Shown here: one piece after another, positions 55,246 through 63,571 of the stretch
Layout of the letters: every line of letters starts with the position of its first letter
Numbering within the stretch: position 1 is the stretch's first letter
Assembly: GCF_013044135.1 (NCBI RefSeq)
Contig: NZ_JABEPP010000003.1
Span: 248,001-312,000, forward strand
Source of the DNA: Enterovirga aerilata
GTDB taxonomy: Bacteria > Pseudomonadota > Alphaproteobacteria > Rhizobiales > Beijerinckiaceae
Direction of reading: 5' to 3'
Length of the DNA: 64,000 nucleotides
Made by a program: the position numbers and the translations under genes
The notes under the pieces: generated by a model
Database searches by the model: none
Seen by the model: the letters and a program-made list of their open reading frames with translations, nothing else
What the model was told of the DNA's origin: nothing

Positions 55246-55884
55246 TCAGGCGCCGAGGATCGGCTTGATGATCTTCTCGAGCTCGTCAATCGAGGCTGCG
55301 CCCTTGATGCGCTGGCCGTTCACGAAGAAGGTCGGCGTCGAATCCACCTTGAACTTGTCCGCCGCCCGGTTCCTCACCGCATTCACCGCGTCATACAGCT
55401 TCTGGTCGCGCAAGGTCGTCTCGAACTTTTCCTGTGAAAAGCCGGCCTGGCGCATCGTCTGCGCGAGCGCGTCGAGCGGCTTGCTCGCAAACGCCCAGCT
55501 CTGCTGCGTCTCGAACAGCATGTCGGTGATCGGGTAGTATCGCGCGCTCCCATCCGCGCGGGCCAGCATGAAACCGGCGGTCGCAAGCGGATCGAGCGGG
55601 AACTCGCGCAGCGTGAACCGCACCTGCCCGCCCTCCAGGTACCGCTTCTTCAGCTCCGGATAGGTCGTCTTGTGGAAATGGGCGCAATGCGAGCAGGTCA
55701 GCGAGGCGTATTCGATGACCGTGACCTTCGCGTCCTCCGGCCCCTGCCACACGTCGCCGAGAGGACCCGGCACCGCGAGCTCGGCGGCGGGAACGTCCTG
55801 CGCCGATGCCGGGACGGAGCGCAGCAGGGCGGCCGCGCCGAGGGCAGAACCGAGCGTGCCCAGCGCCTCGCGCCGTGACAGCAT
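55246..55884 (-). CDS. DsbA family thiol:disulfide oxidoreductase (Tat-type signal)
   Basis: 212 residues. N-terminus MLSRREALGTLGSALGAAAL is a twin-arginine-like leader, cleaved near ASAQ. Thioredoxin-fold core: VTVIEYASLTCSHCAHFHK with active site CSHC, then FTLREFPLDPLATAGFMLAR, helical region, and VDSTPTFFVNGQRIKG with cis-Pro. It matches the DsbA/BdbD-like protein commonly encoded between dciA and smc in Rhizobiales. GGAGA precedes the ATG; 48 bases before smc. Confidence 0.9.
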   Translation of the reverse strand: MLSRREALGTLGSALGAAALLRSVPASAQDVPAAELAVPGPLGDVWQGPEDAKVTVIEYASLTCSHCAHFHKTTYPELKKRYLEGGQVRFTLREFPLDPLATAGFMLARADGSARYYPITDMLFETQQSWAFASKPLDALAQTMRQAGFSQEKFETTLRDQKLYDAVNAVRNRAADKFKVDSTPTFFVNGQRIKGAASIDELEKIIKPILGA

Positions 55885-55915
55885 GTGAGATCTCCAGATT
55901 CGGGAACGGGATATA

Positions 55916-56434
55916 TCAGGACGAATGTGGCACGGGCGGGCTCCCGGTGCCACCGCGGTAGCGACGCTCCGCCGCAAGCACCGCCGAGCCGAGCCGCTCG
56001 AGGGCGCCGCGCAGGCCCTCGTCCGCCACCTCGCTGGCTGCTTCGACCGCCCGGGCGCGCTCGGCCGGGCCCGGCTCCGGGAGCGGCTCCGGGCGGGCGG
56101 GGCGCACCACCGGGCCCTGTTTCAGCACGAGCCGGCCGACGCAGCGCCAGCCGTAGAAGGCATTCACCCGCTCGATGATCACGGGCGCCAGATGCTGCAG
56201 CTCGAGCGCGAAGGCGCTCTCGACGCGCACGACGAGAGTGGACGGATCGGCCGGCGCGTCGGGGTTCGCGCGGCGCGGCCACTCGACCTTGACCGGCTGC
56301 GAATAGGCCGCGAGCCGCTCGCCGACGATCTCGGGCCAGGACACGACGACGTCCGTACCCGAAAAGCCCTGCTTCGCGACTGTCGGCGCGAGGCAGGTCT
56401 CCAGGAACTCGGCAAGGGGGGCGGCGCGCTTCAT
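55916..56434 (-). CDS. DUF721/DciA family protein
   Basis: 172 residues. Core: LAEFLETCLAPTVAKQGFSG, VVVSWPEIVGERLAAYSQPV, TLVVRVESAFALELQHLAPV and ERVNAFYGWRCVGRLVLKQG. DciA is the widespread DnaB helicase loader/operator; the family name DUF721 covers diverse C-terminal tails. This protein has the conserved N-terminal KH-like part and a variable tail rich in Pro and Glu. Start ATG MKRAAPLAEF chosen over 56494. Same strand as dsbA-like and smc. Confidence 0.85.
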   Translation of the reverse strand: MKRAAPLAEFLETCLAPTVAKQGFSGTDVVVSWPEIVGERLAAYSQPVKVEWPRRANPDAPADPSTLVVRVESAFALELQHLAPVIIERVNAFYGWRCVGRLVLKQGPVVRPARPEPLPEPGPAERARAVEAASEVADEGLRGALERLGSAVLAAERRYRGGTGSPPVPHSS

Positions 56435-56486
56435 GGGGAATGCCGGATGAGGGGAGAGGGTGGCGGCTCCGTGGCCGGGCCGCAAG

Positions 56487-57308
56487 TCAGGCACGCAGCC
56501 GCAGCGCCGCCGCGAGGTCGCGCCAGCCCGCCGCGCGCCGGCCCTTCGCAGCCAGCCGACGCATCTCGGCAGAGGTCGGGAAGCCCCGATAGGGGAGGGT
56601 GGGAAGCGGCGTTTCGGCCGCGCCTCCGGCCGCGACGGTCGCCAGCACCCGCTCCAGCTCGGGGAGCGCCGCCTCGTGCAGGCGCGCGGCCGCTTCTAGA
56701 GCGGTCAGGCCCGGCTCGTCCGGCATCGGTACCTGCGCGAGCAGGGCGCCGGCGTCGATCCTCGGCGCGAGCCGGTGGATGGAGACGCCGAGCTCGACCG
56801 GGTCGTCGAGGAGCGCGTGGATCGTCGGCACTGGGCCGCGATGCTTCGGGAGGAGGCCGGGATGCACGTTGATCCCCCCCGCGGCCACGCTGCCGATGGT
56901 CTCCGCCCGGAGAATCTGGTCGAAGTGGAAGGTCAGAATCAGCTCGGCGCCGCTCTCGGCGAGGCGTGTCCGGAAGGCGGGAGCGTTCACGTCCGGCACG
57001 TCGGCGACGGGGACGCCGAGCTCGCGGCAGAGACGCGGGATCGGGGTGCGGTCCACCTCGCCGGGGCGGGTGCGCGGGAGGATGGCTCCCGCGATCCGGG
57101 GGGCCGAGAAATTGAGGAACAGGTAGGGAATGATCCGCGGTCCCGAATGGCCGAGCCGCTTCAGGGTCTGCCCGAGCGCGCCGCCCGCCTCGCGCCGGAA
57201 CGGATCGGAGAGGCCGACGAGCGCCAGGCGTCCGGGATCGGCCGCGATGAAGCGGCGCACCGCGCGGGAGGCGGCCACTCCCTCCAGGGTGAGGAGCGCG
57301 ATCCGCAT
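56487..57308 (-). CDS. Formyltransferase family protein
   Basis: 273 residues with the formyl transferase N-terminal fold. The catalytic segment is AAGGINVHPGLLPKHRGPVP (Asn-x-His ... Gly) followed by GVSIHRLAPRIDAGALLAQ with the catalytic Asp. An additional N-terminal half not typical of Fmt: ALVGLSDPFRREAGG, PYLFLNFSAPRIAGAILPRT. The C-terminal OB-fold of methionyl-tRNA formyltransferase is absent, so the formyl acceptor may be a sugar nucleotide, amino sugar or other amine. Divergent from mutY; upstream of dciA. Confidence 0.8.
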   Translation of the reverse strand: MRIALLTLEGVAASRAVRRFIAADPGRLALVGLSDPFRREAGGALGQTLKRLGHSGPRIIPYLFLNFSAPRIAGAILPRTRPGEVDRTPIPRLCRELGVPVADVPDVNAPAFRTRLAESGAELILTFHFDQILRAETIGSVAAGGINVHPGLLPKHRGPVPTIHALLDDPVELGVSIHRLAPRIDAGALLAQVPMPDEPGLTALEAAARLHEAALPELERVLATVAAGGAAETPLPTLPYRGFPTSAEMRRLAAKGRRAAGWRDLAAALRLRA

Positions 57309-57338
57309 CAGCCCGCTCCGGCCCGGAGGCGCGCGCCC

Positions 57339-58445
57339 ATGAGGGCCGTGCATGCGAAGCGGCGGATGGCTGAAGCTCCCGTGGCGGCCCGTTCCGACCC
57401 CGCTCCGGTCCTAGCCGCGGCGGGCCGGGAGGCCAAGCCGAGCGCGGCCGATCTGCTCGCTTGGTACGACCGGCACCGGCGTGACCTGCCCTGGCGCGCG
57501 CGGCCCGGCGAGACGGCAGAGCCGTACCGGGTCTGGCTGTCCGAGATCATGCTGCAGCAGACGACGATCGCGGCGGTGCGGCCCTACTTCGCGGCCTTCC
57601 TCGACCGTTTCCCGACCGTCGAGGCGCTCGCCTCCGCTTCGAGCGAGGCGGTGATGAGCGCCTGGGCCGGGCTCGGCTATTATTCGCGCGCCCGTAACCT
57701 CCATGCCTGCGCCCGGGCCGTGGTCGCGCAGCATGGCGGGCGCTTCCCGGATACGGAGGAGGGGCTGCGCGCCTTGCCGGGAATCGGGCCCTACACGGCG
57801 GCCGCGATCGCGGCGATCGCCTTCGGGCGCCCCGCGGCGGCCGTCGACGGCAATGTCGAGCGCGTCGTGTCGCGGCTCCATCGGGTGGAGGGCGATTTCG
57901 CGCAGGCGCTGATGGATCTCGGCGCGACCATCTGCACGCCGAAGCGGCCCGCCTGCGCGCTCTGCCCCTGGCTCGGGCCATGCCGGGCGAGACAGGCCGG
58001 CCTGCAGGAGAACTATCCCGTTAAGGCGCCCAAGCGGGAGGGGCTGCTCCGGCGCGGGGCGGCCTTCGTGGCCGTGAAGCCCGACGGTGCCATCCTCCTG
58101 CGCACCCGCCCGCCGAAGGGACTGCTTGGCGGGATGGCCGAGGTGCCGACGAGCGAGTGGCGCGGCGACTACGATTCCGCGAAGGCGGTCCTGGACGCGC
58201 CGTTCGAGGCGCGCTGGCGGCGCGCCCCGGGAGTCGTGCGCCACGTCTTCACGCATTTCCCGTTGGAGCTCGCGGTGCTGGTCGGGCGCGCGGCGGCCGA
58301 CGCGCCGGCCCCGGAGGGCATGCGCTGGACCTCCCGCGCCGGCCTTGCGGACGAGCCCCTGCCCAACCTGATGAAGAAGGTACTCGCGCTCGCTCTCGGC
58401 GAAGCCCTGCCGGAGCGGCCCAAGGCGGCGCGCCGGAGAGGTTGA
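57339..58445 (+). CDS. mutY: A/G-specific adenine DNA glycosylase MutY, with internal deletion
   Basis: Removes A mispaired with 8-oxoG. 368 residues from ATG at 57339 (GGAGG before it). Present: SEIMLQQTTIAAV (catalytic Glu), ALPGIGPYTAAAIAAIAFG (HhH), AVDGNVERVVSRL (catalytic Asp), the four Cys of the [4Fe-4S] loop (CTPKRPACALCPWLGPC), and a C-terminal Nudix-like domain (LRTRPPKGLLGGMAEVP). But between SRLHRVE and GDFAQALMDLG the ~22-28 residues normally present (the LPxAKPxIRxLAxxLxPxxRP segment of Rhizobiales MutY) are missing in frame. The protein may be a hypomorph, or the bases were lost in assembly. Confidence 0.9.
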   Translation: MRAVHAKRRMAEAPVAARSDPAPVLAAAGREAKPSAADLLAWYDRHRRDLPWRARPGETAEPYRVWLSEIMLQQTTIAAVRPYFAAFLDRFPTVEALASASSEAVMSAWAGLGYYSRARNLHACARAVVAQHGGRFPDTEEGLRALPGIGPYTAAAIAAIAFGRPAAAVDGNVERVVSRLHRVEGDFAQALMDLGATICTPKRPACALCPWLGPCRARQAGLQENYPVKAPKREGLLRRGAAFVAVKPDGAILLRTRPPKGLLGGMAEVPTSEWRGDYDSAKAVLDAPFEARWRRAPGVVRHVFTHFPLELAVLVGRAAADAPAPEGMRWTSRAGLADEPLPNLMKKVLALALGEALPERPKAARRRG

Positions 58446-58556
58446 GCGGCGTCCCGCGCCTGAACGCCGAGGAAGCCGCGCGCTCGGCGGTCACTTCTTA
58501 AGGCTCCGGCAACCATCCGGGGCGACACTCTCCCGGGCGATCGGGAGCGAGTTCAT

Positions 58557-58889
58557 TTGCGCGATCTTCGGACCCATCTCGAGCTGATGGATGCCTTCCT
58601 GGAGCGGGCTGCAGTCTGTCCCGTGCTGCAGCCGCTGCTGGCCTCGGCGCTGCGGCTGCACATCCACGAGATCACGGTGCTGAAGCTGAAGACCGGGTAT
58701 TCGCCCGAGCTCGGAACGGCCGACCTGGCGCTCACGCGGGCGATATCGGCCTACCAGTTCGACCGCAGCGACGCCGCGCTGGCCCGCCTTCGCGAGAGCC
58801 TGGACACGTATCACGCGGCCGCGCTCTCCGGGAGCTACGGCCACGCCCCGATTCGCCCGCTTGCCGAGCTGGTCCCCCGCGCCGCGTGA
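58557..58889 (+). CDS. Small conserved alphaproteobacterial protein
   Basis: 110 residues from TTG, preceded by GGGAGCGAG. Helical and without cysteine-rich or membrane segments, but with a distinct LELMDAFLERAAVCPVLQPL, LHIHEITVLKLKTGYSPELG and YQFDRSDAALARLRESLDTY. The TTG start (LRDLRTHLEL) is the only plausible one in frame. No known family; the gene lies between mutY and mucR, in the same direction as mutY. Confidence 0.5.
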   Translation: MRDLRTHLELMDAFLERAAVCPVLQPLLASALRLHIHEITVLKLKTGYSPELGTADLALTRAISAYQFDRSDAALARLRESLDTYHAAALSGSYGHAPIRPLAELVPRAA

Positions 58890-58900
58890 GGCCGGACGGC

Positions 58901-58996
58901 CTAATGCGTGAAGCCGAGAAAGATCAGCCAGAGATAGAGCACCGCCCCGACCGCGTAGCTCGCAAGATCGGTGACGCTCGGACGCAGGTTCGACAC
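58901..58996 (-). CDS. Possible 31-residue membrane peptide
   Basis: GTG-started frame encoding VSNLRPSVTDLASYAVGAVL followed by YLWLIFLGFTH: a short soluble start and one transmembrane helix. Codon use is GC3-rich. Ribosome-binding site is weak (GAAGAAG). Similar single-helix peptides are seen in Rhizobiales but I cannot confirm this one; it could be chance. Convergent with the preceding TTG-started gene. Confidence 0.3.
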   Translation of the reverse strand: MSNLRPSVTDLASYAVGAVLYLWLIFLGFTH

Positions 58997-59091
58997 GGCT
59001 CGCTTCTTCGGAGGTTGGGGGCGCCAGATCGCGGACGCCGGCCCGGTCCTTTGCGGCTGCTCTGTTTCCGTCCGATGTCGTCCCGCCCGCG

Positions 59092-59547
59092 TCAGCGGCC
59101 GGCGCGGCGGCGGCCGTTCGCAGCCTGCGCGGGGACGCTCTCGCGCTTGCGGCCAAGGCCGGCGGCCTTGGCGAGTTCGGAACGCTGCTTGGCGTAGTTC
59201 GGCGCGACCATCGGGTAGTCGCCGGAGAGGCCCCACTTGCGCCGATACTGCTCCGGCGTGAGGCCGCGGCCGGCGAGATGGCGCTTCAGCGACTTGTAGC
59301 GACGGCCGTCCTCCAGGCTGATGATGTAATCGGGCGTGATGGATTTCTTGATCGGGACCGGCGGCACAGGACGTTCCGTCTGCAGCGGCTGCGATTGGCT
59401 TCCAAGTCCGCTCAGGCTCCCGTGCACGGATGCGATGAGCTGCGGTAGATCGCTCTGCGTGACGGCATTGTTGCCGACATAGGCCGACACGAGTTCAGCG
59501 GTGAGCCTCACGAGTTCGCTGGTGCTGGACGGAGCTTCTGTAGCCAT
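59092..59547 (-). CDS. mucR: MucR/Ros family transcriptional regulator
   Basis: 151 residues, single-domain Ros/MucR protein that controls exopolysaccharide, motility and cell-cycle genes in Rhizobiales. N-terminal oligomerisation region (STSELVRLTAELVSAYVGNN, SDLPQLIASVH), then the DNA-binding part VPIKKSITPDYIISLEDGRR, YKSLKRHLAGRGLTPEQYRR and KWGLSGDYPMVAPNYAKQRS. The cysteine(s) that bind zinc in Ros are absent here (YIISLED instead of YIVCLED), so this is a zinc-less variant of the type reported for some Mesorhizobium homologues. Monocistronic, beside ccrM. Confidence 0.9.
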   Translation of the reverse strand: MATEAPSSTSELVRLTAELVSAYVGNNAVTQSDLPQLIASVHGSLSGLGSQSQPLQTERPVPPVPIKKSITPDYIISLEDGRRYKSLKRHLAGRGLTPEQYRRKWGLSGDYPMVAPNYAKQRSELAKAAGLGRKRESVPAQAANGRRRAGR

Positions 59548-59651
59548 TCTGGGGAACCTCTCGGAAAACCTTGCCGCATGCGCAGGAGCGACGCGCTTCG
59601 CCAACAACCCTGCAATCGTGCAATGGTCAAGCTTGTCGGCGAAATTCGGCC

Positions 59652-60821
59652 CTAGACGAGCCCGGCGCGGAGTTCCGAGCGCAGCGTGTCGAGCACGATG
59701 CGGCTGCCGTTCCGCTCGACGTGCCAGAAGGTCCAGCCGTTACAGGCCGGCAGGCCCTGGACGAGCGCGCCGATCTTGTGGATGGAGCCAATCGCGGGCC
59801 CCGCCTTCAGCGTCCCGTCCGCGCGAACGAGCGCCGAGCGCCGGCCCGCGCCACAGACGAGCGTCTCGCCCGCCTGGACGCGGCCCGATTCGATCAGGGA
59901 CAGGAACGGGATGCGGGGCTCGGCACGCTTCGCCGGGGGCGCTGCGACCGCCGCCTGGTCGAGCGGGCGCACGCGCTCGATCCGGCGCCGCGCCGCCTCG
60001 GCATAGACCTCCTCGCGCTCGATCCCGACGAACCGCCGGCCGAGCTTCCGGGCCACCGCGCCGGTCGTGCCCGTGCCGAAGAATGGATCGAGCACGACGT
60101 CGCCGGGGCTCGAGGCCGCGAGCAGGATGCGGGCGAGGAGCGCCTCGGGCTTCTGCGTCGGGTGGGTCTTCCGGCCCGAGGAATCCTTCAGGCGCTCCTC
60201 GCCCGTGCAAAGGGGAAAGAGCCAGTCCGAGCGCATCTGCAGGTCGTCGTTGCCGGCCTTCAGCGCCTCGTAATGGAAGGTGTATGATTTCGCCCGCGCG
60301 TCCTTGGCGGCCCAGATCAAGGTCTCGTGCGCATTGGTGAAGCGGCGGCCGCGGAAGTTCGGCATCGGGTTCGCCTTGCGCCAGACCACGTCGTTCAGGA
60401 TCCAGTAGCCGAGATCCTGCAGCGCCGCTCCGACCCGGAAGATGTTGTGGTAGGAGCCGATGACCCAGAGCGTCGCGTTCGGCTTCATGATCCGGCGGCA
60501 CTCGCCGAGCCAGGCGCGCGTGAAGGCGTCGTATTCGGCGAAGCTCGCGAACTTGTCCCAGTGGTCGTCGACGGCGTCGACGAGCGACTGGTCCGGCCGG
60601 ATCAGCGCGTTCTCGAGCTGGAGATTGTAGGGCGGGTCGGCGAAGACGAGGTCGACGCTTTCCGACGGAATATCCCGCAGGATCTGGAGACAATCGCCGA
60701 CGAGGACATCGTCGAGCCGAGGGGCGACGCACCCCCTCCGGGGCGTCGGAGCGGCCTGCCCGGTACGCGAGACCTGTTTCCGGGAGGCGGCGCCGACGGC
60801 CCCGGTACGCTGGGTACCCAT
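59652..60821 (-). CDS. ccrM: Cell-cycle DNA adenine methyltransferase CcrM (GANTC)
   Basis: Orphan N6-adenine methyltransferase of alphaproteobacteria, methylating GANTC late in the cell cycle. 389 residues, beta-class order: catalytic DPPY ([20 protein letters not shown]) first, then [34 protein letters not shown] and SAM-binding [20 protein letters not shown]. The C-terminal ~90 residues form the RAMA-type DNA-binding domain ([30 protein letters not shown]). No restriction partner nearby. Start MGTQRTG; a GTG at 60830 would add three residues. Confidence 0.95.
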   Translation of the reverse strand: MGTQRTGAVGAASRKQVSRTGQAAPTPRRGCVAPRLDDVLVGDCLQILRDIPSESVDLVFADPPYNLQLENALIRPDQSLVDAVDDHWDKFASFAEYDAFTRAWLGECRRIMKPNATLWVIGSYHNIFRVGAALQDLGYWILNDVVWRKANPMPNFRGRRFTNAHETLIWAAKDARAKSYTFHYEALKAGNDDLQMRSDWLFPLCTGEERLKDSSGRKTHPTQKPEALLARILLAASSPGDVVLDPFFGTGTTGAVARKLGRRFVGIEREEVYAEAARRRIERVRPLDQAAVAAPPAKRAEPRIPFLSLIESGRVQAGETLVCGAGRRSALVRADGTLKAGPAIGSIHKIGALVQGLPACNGWTFWHVERNGSRIVLDTLRSELRAGLV

Positions 60822-60938
60822 GGCCAACACCGATTACGCAACTGACGCTGCGTTTATGCCCGGGCAGGGTAAAGGCCAGGTTTCGCCACGGAGCGGGCCG
60901 CGTCTCGTTTTGGGGCTGCAATTTTTGCCTACCCCGTT

Positions 60939-60943
60939 GATTC
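60939..60943. promoter_or_regulatory. GANTC site (GATTC) in the ccrM upstream region
   Basis: GATTC about 120 bases before the ccrM start codon, in the 142-base gap between the ccrM start and the rnhB stop. In Caulobacter, GANTC sites in the ccrM leader make expression sensitive to methylation state and replication. One site only is seen, versus two in Caulobacter, and 5-base matches are expected by chance every few hundred bases in such DNA. Confidence 0.4.
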
Positions 60944-60963
60944 GGCTCGTCTTTTCGCGCCTG

Positions 60964-61591
60964 TCAAAGTCCCTGGAGGAGGTCTCCCGCGGCCCGGACT
61001 GGCGCAAAGGAGCGGCGGTGGAAGCCGCAGGGCCCGCTCTCGGACAGGGCGGACAGATGCGCTCCCGTGGAGTAGCCGGCATTCTGGCCGAAGCCGTAGG
61101 CCGGATAGGTCTCGCCGAGCCGCCGCATCATGCGGTCGCGCACGACCTTGGCCACGATGGAGGCCGCCGCGATCGAGGGCACGTGGGCGTCGCCCTTCAC
61201 GATCGTCTCCACAGGGCAGGGCAGCTTCGGCGGGTCGTTCCCGTCGACGAGCGCTATGTCGGGCCGGCAGGGCAGGGCCTCGAGCGCCCGGCACATCGAC
61301 GAGCGTCGCCTGGCGGATGTTGATGCGGTCGATCTCGGCGGCCGAGAGCGACCCGATCCCGACCTCCGCCGTCGCCAGGATCTCCAGGAAGAGCTCCTCG
61401 CGGCGGTCCCGGTCGAGCGCCTTCGAATCGGCGAGCCCCGCCGGCACGCGCCTCAGGTCGAGCACGACGGCTGCCGCCACGACCGGCCCGGCGAGCGGCC
61501 CGCGGCCCACCTCGTCCACGCCCGCGATGGCGCCGTGGCCGCAGCGTTTCAGCTTGCGTTCGCGCGTGAGCTTGAGAGGGGCGGGCGGCAT
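60964..61591 (-). pseudogene. rnhB: Ribonuclease HII RnhB, frameshifted
   Basis: Minus-strand RNase HII split into two frames. First part: [20 protein letters not shown] (catalytic Asp-Glu), [39 protein letters not shown]. At 61296-61302 the frame changes: the second part reads [20 protein letters not shown] (catalytic Asp), [40 protein letters not shown] and [17 protein letters not shown]. Joined, the protein would be about 209 residues, normal. As written the first frame runs on to nonsense and lacks the second catalytic half. A true loss is tolerable since RnhA is intact, but a one- or two-base sequencing error is equally possible. Confidence 0.8.
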
Positions 61592-61682
61592 GTCGGACGG
61601 CGATTCGGCTTCGCGAAAGAGGAGCCTCAACCGCCGCCGCTGTCACGCCCCAGGCGGGGACATTCCCCAGATCCGGCTCGCG

Positions 61683-62861
61683 TCAGAACAGCGCGAGCTG
61701 CGCCGTCTCCTTCGCGGGCTTGCGGAACAGATCCGTGCGGAGCTCGCGCCGGACGCGATTGAAGCCGAACCGCTCGGACGCCTTCTCGAAGCGCCGCCCG
61801 ATCATCCAGGCATAGGGGCCGACCCCCGTCTGCCGCTGGCCCCATGTCGCGTCGTAGAGCTTGCCGTCCCGCGTGCCTTCCACGAGCGAGAGTACGTGCT
61901 TCATGCGGTCCGGATAGTTCTCGGCGAGCCAGTCGCGGACGAGGCCCTTGAGCTCGTGCGGCAGCCGCAGGAGCACGTAGCCGGCCTCGCGCGCGCCGGC
62001 CGCCCAGCAGGCCTGGAGGATCGATTCGATCTCGTGGTCGTTCAGCGCCGGGATCACGGGCGCGACGAGCACGCTCACCGGGATGCCGGCCTCGGCCAGC
62101 GTCCTGATCGTGGCGAGACGCTTCTGGGGCGTCGCGGCGCGAGGCTCCATGCGGCGGGCGAGCTTCGGATCGAGCGTGGTGACCGAGATCGCGACCTTGG
62201 CGAGCCCGCGCGCCGCCATCGGGGCCAGGATGTCGATGTCGCGCGCGACCAGGGCCGATTTCGTCACGATGCCGACCGGGTGGTCCGTTTCCGACAGCAC
62301 TTCGAGGATCGAGCGGGTGATCCGGTACTGTTTTTCGATGGGCTGGTACGGATCGGTGTTCGTCCCGAGCGCCATCGTGTCGACCCTGTAGCCGGGCGCC
62401 GCGAGCTCGCGGCGAAGGAGCTCCGCCGCGTTGGGCTTGGCGAAGAGCCTGGTCTCGAAATCGAGACCCGGCGAGAGACCCTGATAGGCGTGGCTCGGCC
62501 GCGCGAAGCAGTAGACGCAACCGTGCTCGCACCCGCGATACGGATTGATCGAGCGGTCGAAGGAGATGTCGGGGGAGTCGTTTCGCGCGATGATCGTGCG
62601 CGGCTTCTCGACCGTCACCTCCGTCCGGATGGACGTGGGCTCCTCGACGAGGTCCCAGCCGTCGAAGGCTGCCTCGCGCTGGATCGGCTCGTAGCGCCCG
62701 TCCGGATTGGCGTTGGTACCGCGTCCGCGCCGGCGTTCCGCCTCGACGGTGGCGTAGGTCCGCAGCTCCGGCCGGCGGCGCTCGACATCGGGCGGTACCG
62801 GGATCACGGGGCCCGACCGTGTCGCGTCGCGGTGGGCTCTTCTGAGACGGACCATGGCCAT
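61683..62861 (-). CDS. Radical SAM protein, PA0069/SplB-like family
   Basis: 392 residues. Radical SAM cluster in NPYRGCEHGCVYCFARPSH (CxxxCxxC), preceded by DISFDRSINPYRG; later SPGLDFETRLFAK, VDTMALGTNTDPYQPIEKQY, RSILEVLSETDHPVGIVTKS and LVAPVIPALNDHEIESIL, the C-terminal part with FGFNRVRRELRTDLFRKP. It resembles PA0069-type proteins, sometimes annotated as spore photoproduct lyase-related, but with unknown substrate. Start at ATG 62861 (MAMVRLRR) or 62855. Lies between rnhB and an uncharacterised CxxC protein. Confidence 0.88.
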   Translation of the reverse strand: MAMVRLRRAHRDATRSGPVIPVPPDVERRRPELRTYATVEAERRRGRGTNANPDGRYEPIQREAAFDGWDLVEEPTSIRTEVTVEKPRTIIARNDSPDISFDRSINPYRGCEHGCVYCFARPSHAYQGLSPGLDFETRLFAKPNAAELLRRELAAPGYRVDTMALGTNTDPYQPIEKQYRITRSILEVLSETDHPVGIVTKSALVARDIDILAPMAARGLAKVAISVTTLDPKLARRMEPRAATPQKRLATIRTLAEAGIPVSVLVAPVIPALNDHEIESILQACWAAGAREAGYVLLRLPHELKGLVRDWLAENYPDRMKHVLSLVEGTRDGKLYDATWGQRQTGVGPYAWMIGRRFEKASERFGFNRVRRELRTDLFRKPAKETAQLALF

Positions 62862-62950
62862 CGAGGCCCTCCCGAATCGTGACGATGCTCCAGTCCAGAT
62901 AAGAACAAAGCAAGAACAAATCAAGGATGCGAGGAAGATCCTCCTTCGGC

Positions 62951-63568
62951 TCAGGTGGGAAGCCGCACCTCCGCCTGGTAGCCGGCGCGCAAAGCGGCGA
63001 CGGTCGGAGCCGGCGTCAGCACCTCGACAGCCGTCCGGGTGCCGGCCATGCGGGGAGGGCCGTAGCCCTCGCCCAGATAGGGGTGGAGGCGGCCGTCCGA
63101 CAGCAGTGCAGCCTCACCCGGGCCGGTCCGGACGAACACGCCGTCCGGAAGCTCGCCGAGCGCGGCCGCGAAGGTCGCCGGATCGCGGGTCCGGAGGTCG
63201 GTCCGGGCGGAATGGAGCACAGCATCCATGGCGGCGGCCGAGGGCGGCTTTCCACCCTGGGCACGTGCCCAGGCGGAGCGGTACGCCTCGAAGGCGCCGC
63301 GCCGGCATTCGGCGCAGGGCCGGTGCCCGGCCGCGAGTGCCACCGCCTCGTCGAAGAAGAAGAGTTCGGTGTAGCGGCGCGGCGCCATGACCGGGCGGTG
63401 CCGGCCTCTGAACTCCAGCCGGCAGATGATCCAGTGCGGGTGCCGCCAGCGGGCCCGTCCGAGCCGGCCCTCCTCGTCGTGCAGGATGCCGCGGTTGCCC
63501 ATCCAGGCGCCGCGGAAGGGAAGCGCGACGATCTCGCTGGTGGGAAGGACGCGGTTCTGCCGGGTCAC
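62951..63568 (-). CDS. Conserved alphaproteobacterial protein with CxxC
   Basis: 205 residues: LPTSEIVALPFRGAWMGNRG, ILHDEEGRLGRARWRHPHWI, FRGRHRPVMAPRRYTELFFF, DEAVALAAGHRPCAECRRGA and FEAYRSAWARAQGGKPP followed by a more variable C-terminal half. The single CxxC plus the surrounding His/Arg may bind a metal, and the repeated WRHPHWIICRLEFRGRHRPV basic stretch suggests nucleic acid contact, but this is speculation. Usually annotated as hypothetical. It is followed after 3 bases by moaB on the same strand. Confidence 0.6.
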   Translation of the reverse strand: MTRQNRVLPTSEIVALPFRGAWMGNRGILHDEEGRLGRARWRHPHWIICRLEFRGRHRPVMAPRRYTELFFFDEAVALAAGHRPCAECRRGAFEAYRSAWARAQGGKPPSAAAMDAVLHSARTDLRTRDPATFAAALGELPDGVFVRTGPGEAALLSDGRLHPYLGEGYGPPRMAGTRTAVEVLTPAPTVAALRAGYQAEVRLPT

Positions 63569-63571
63569 CTC

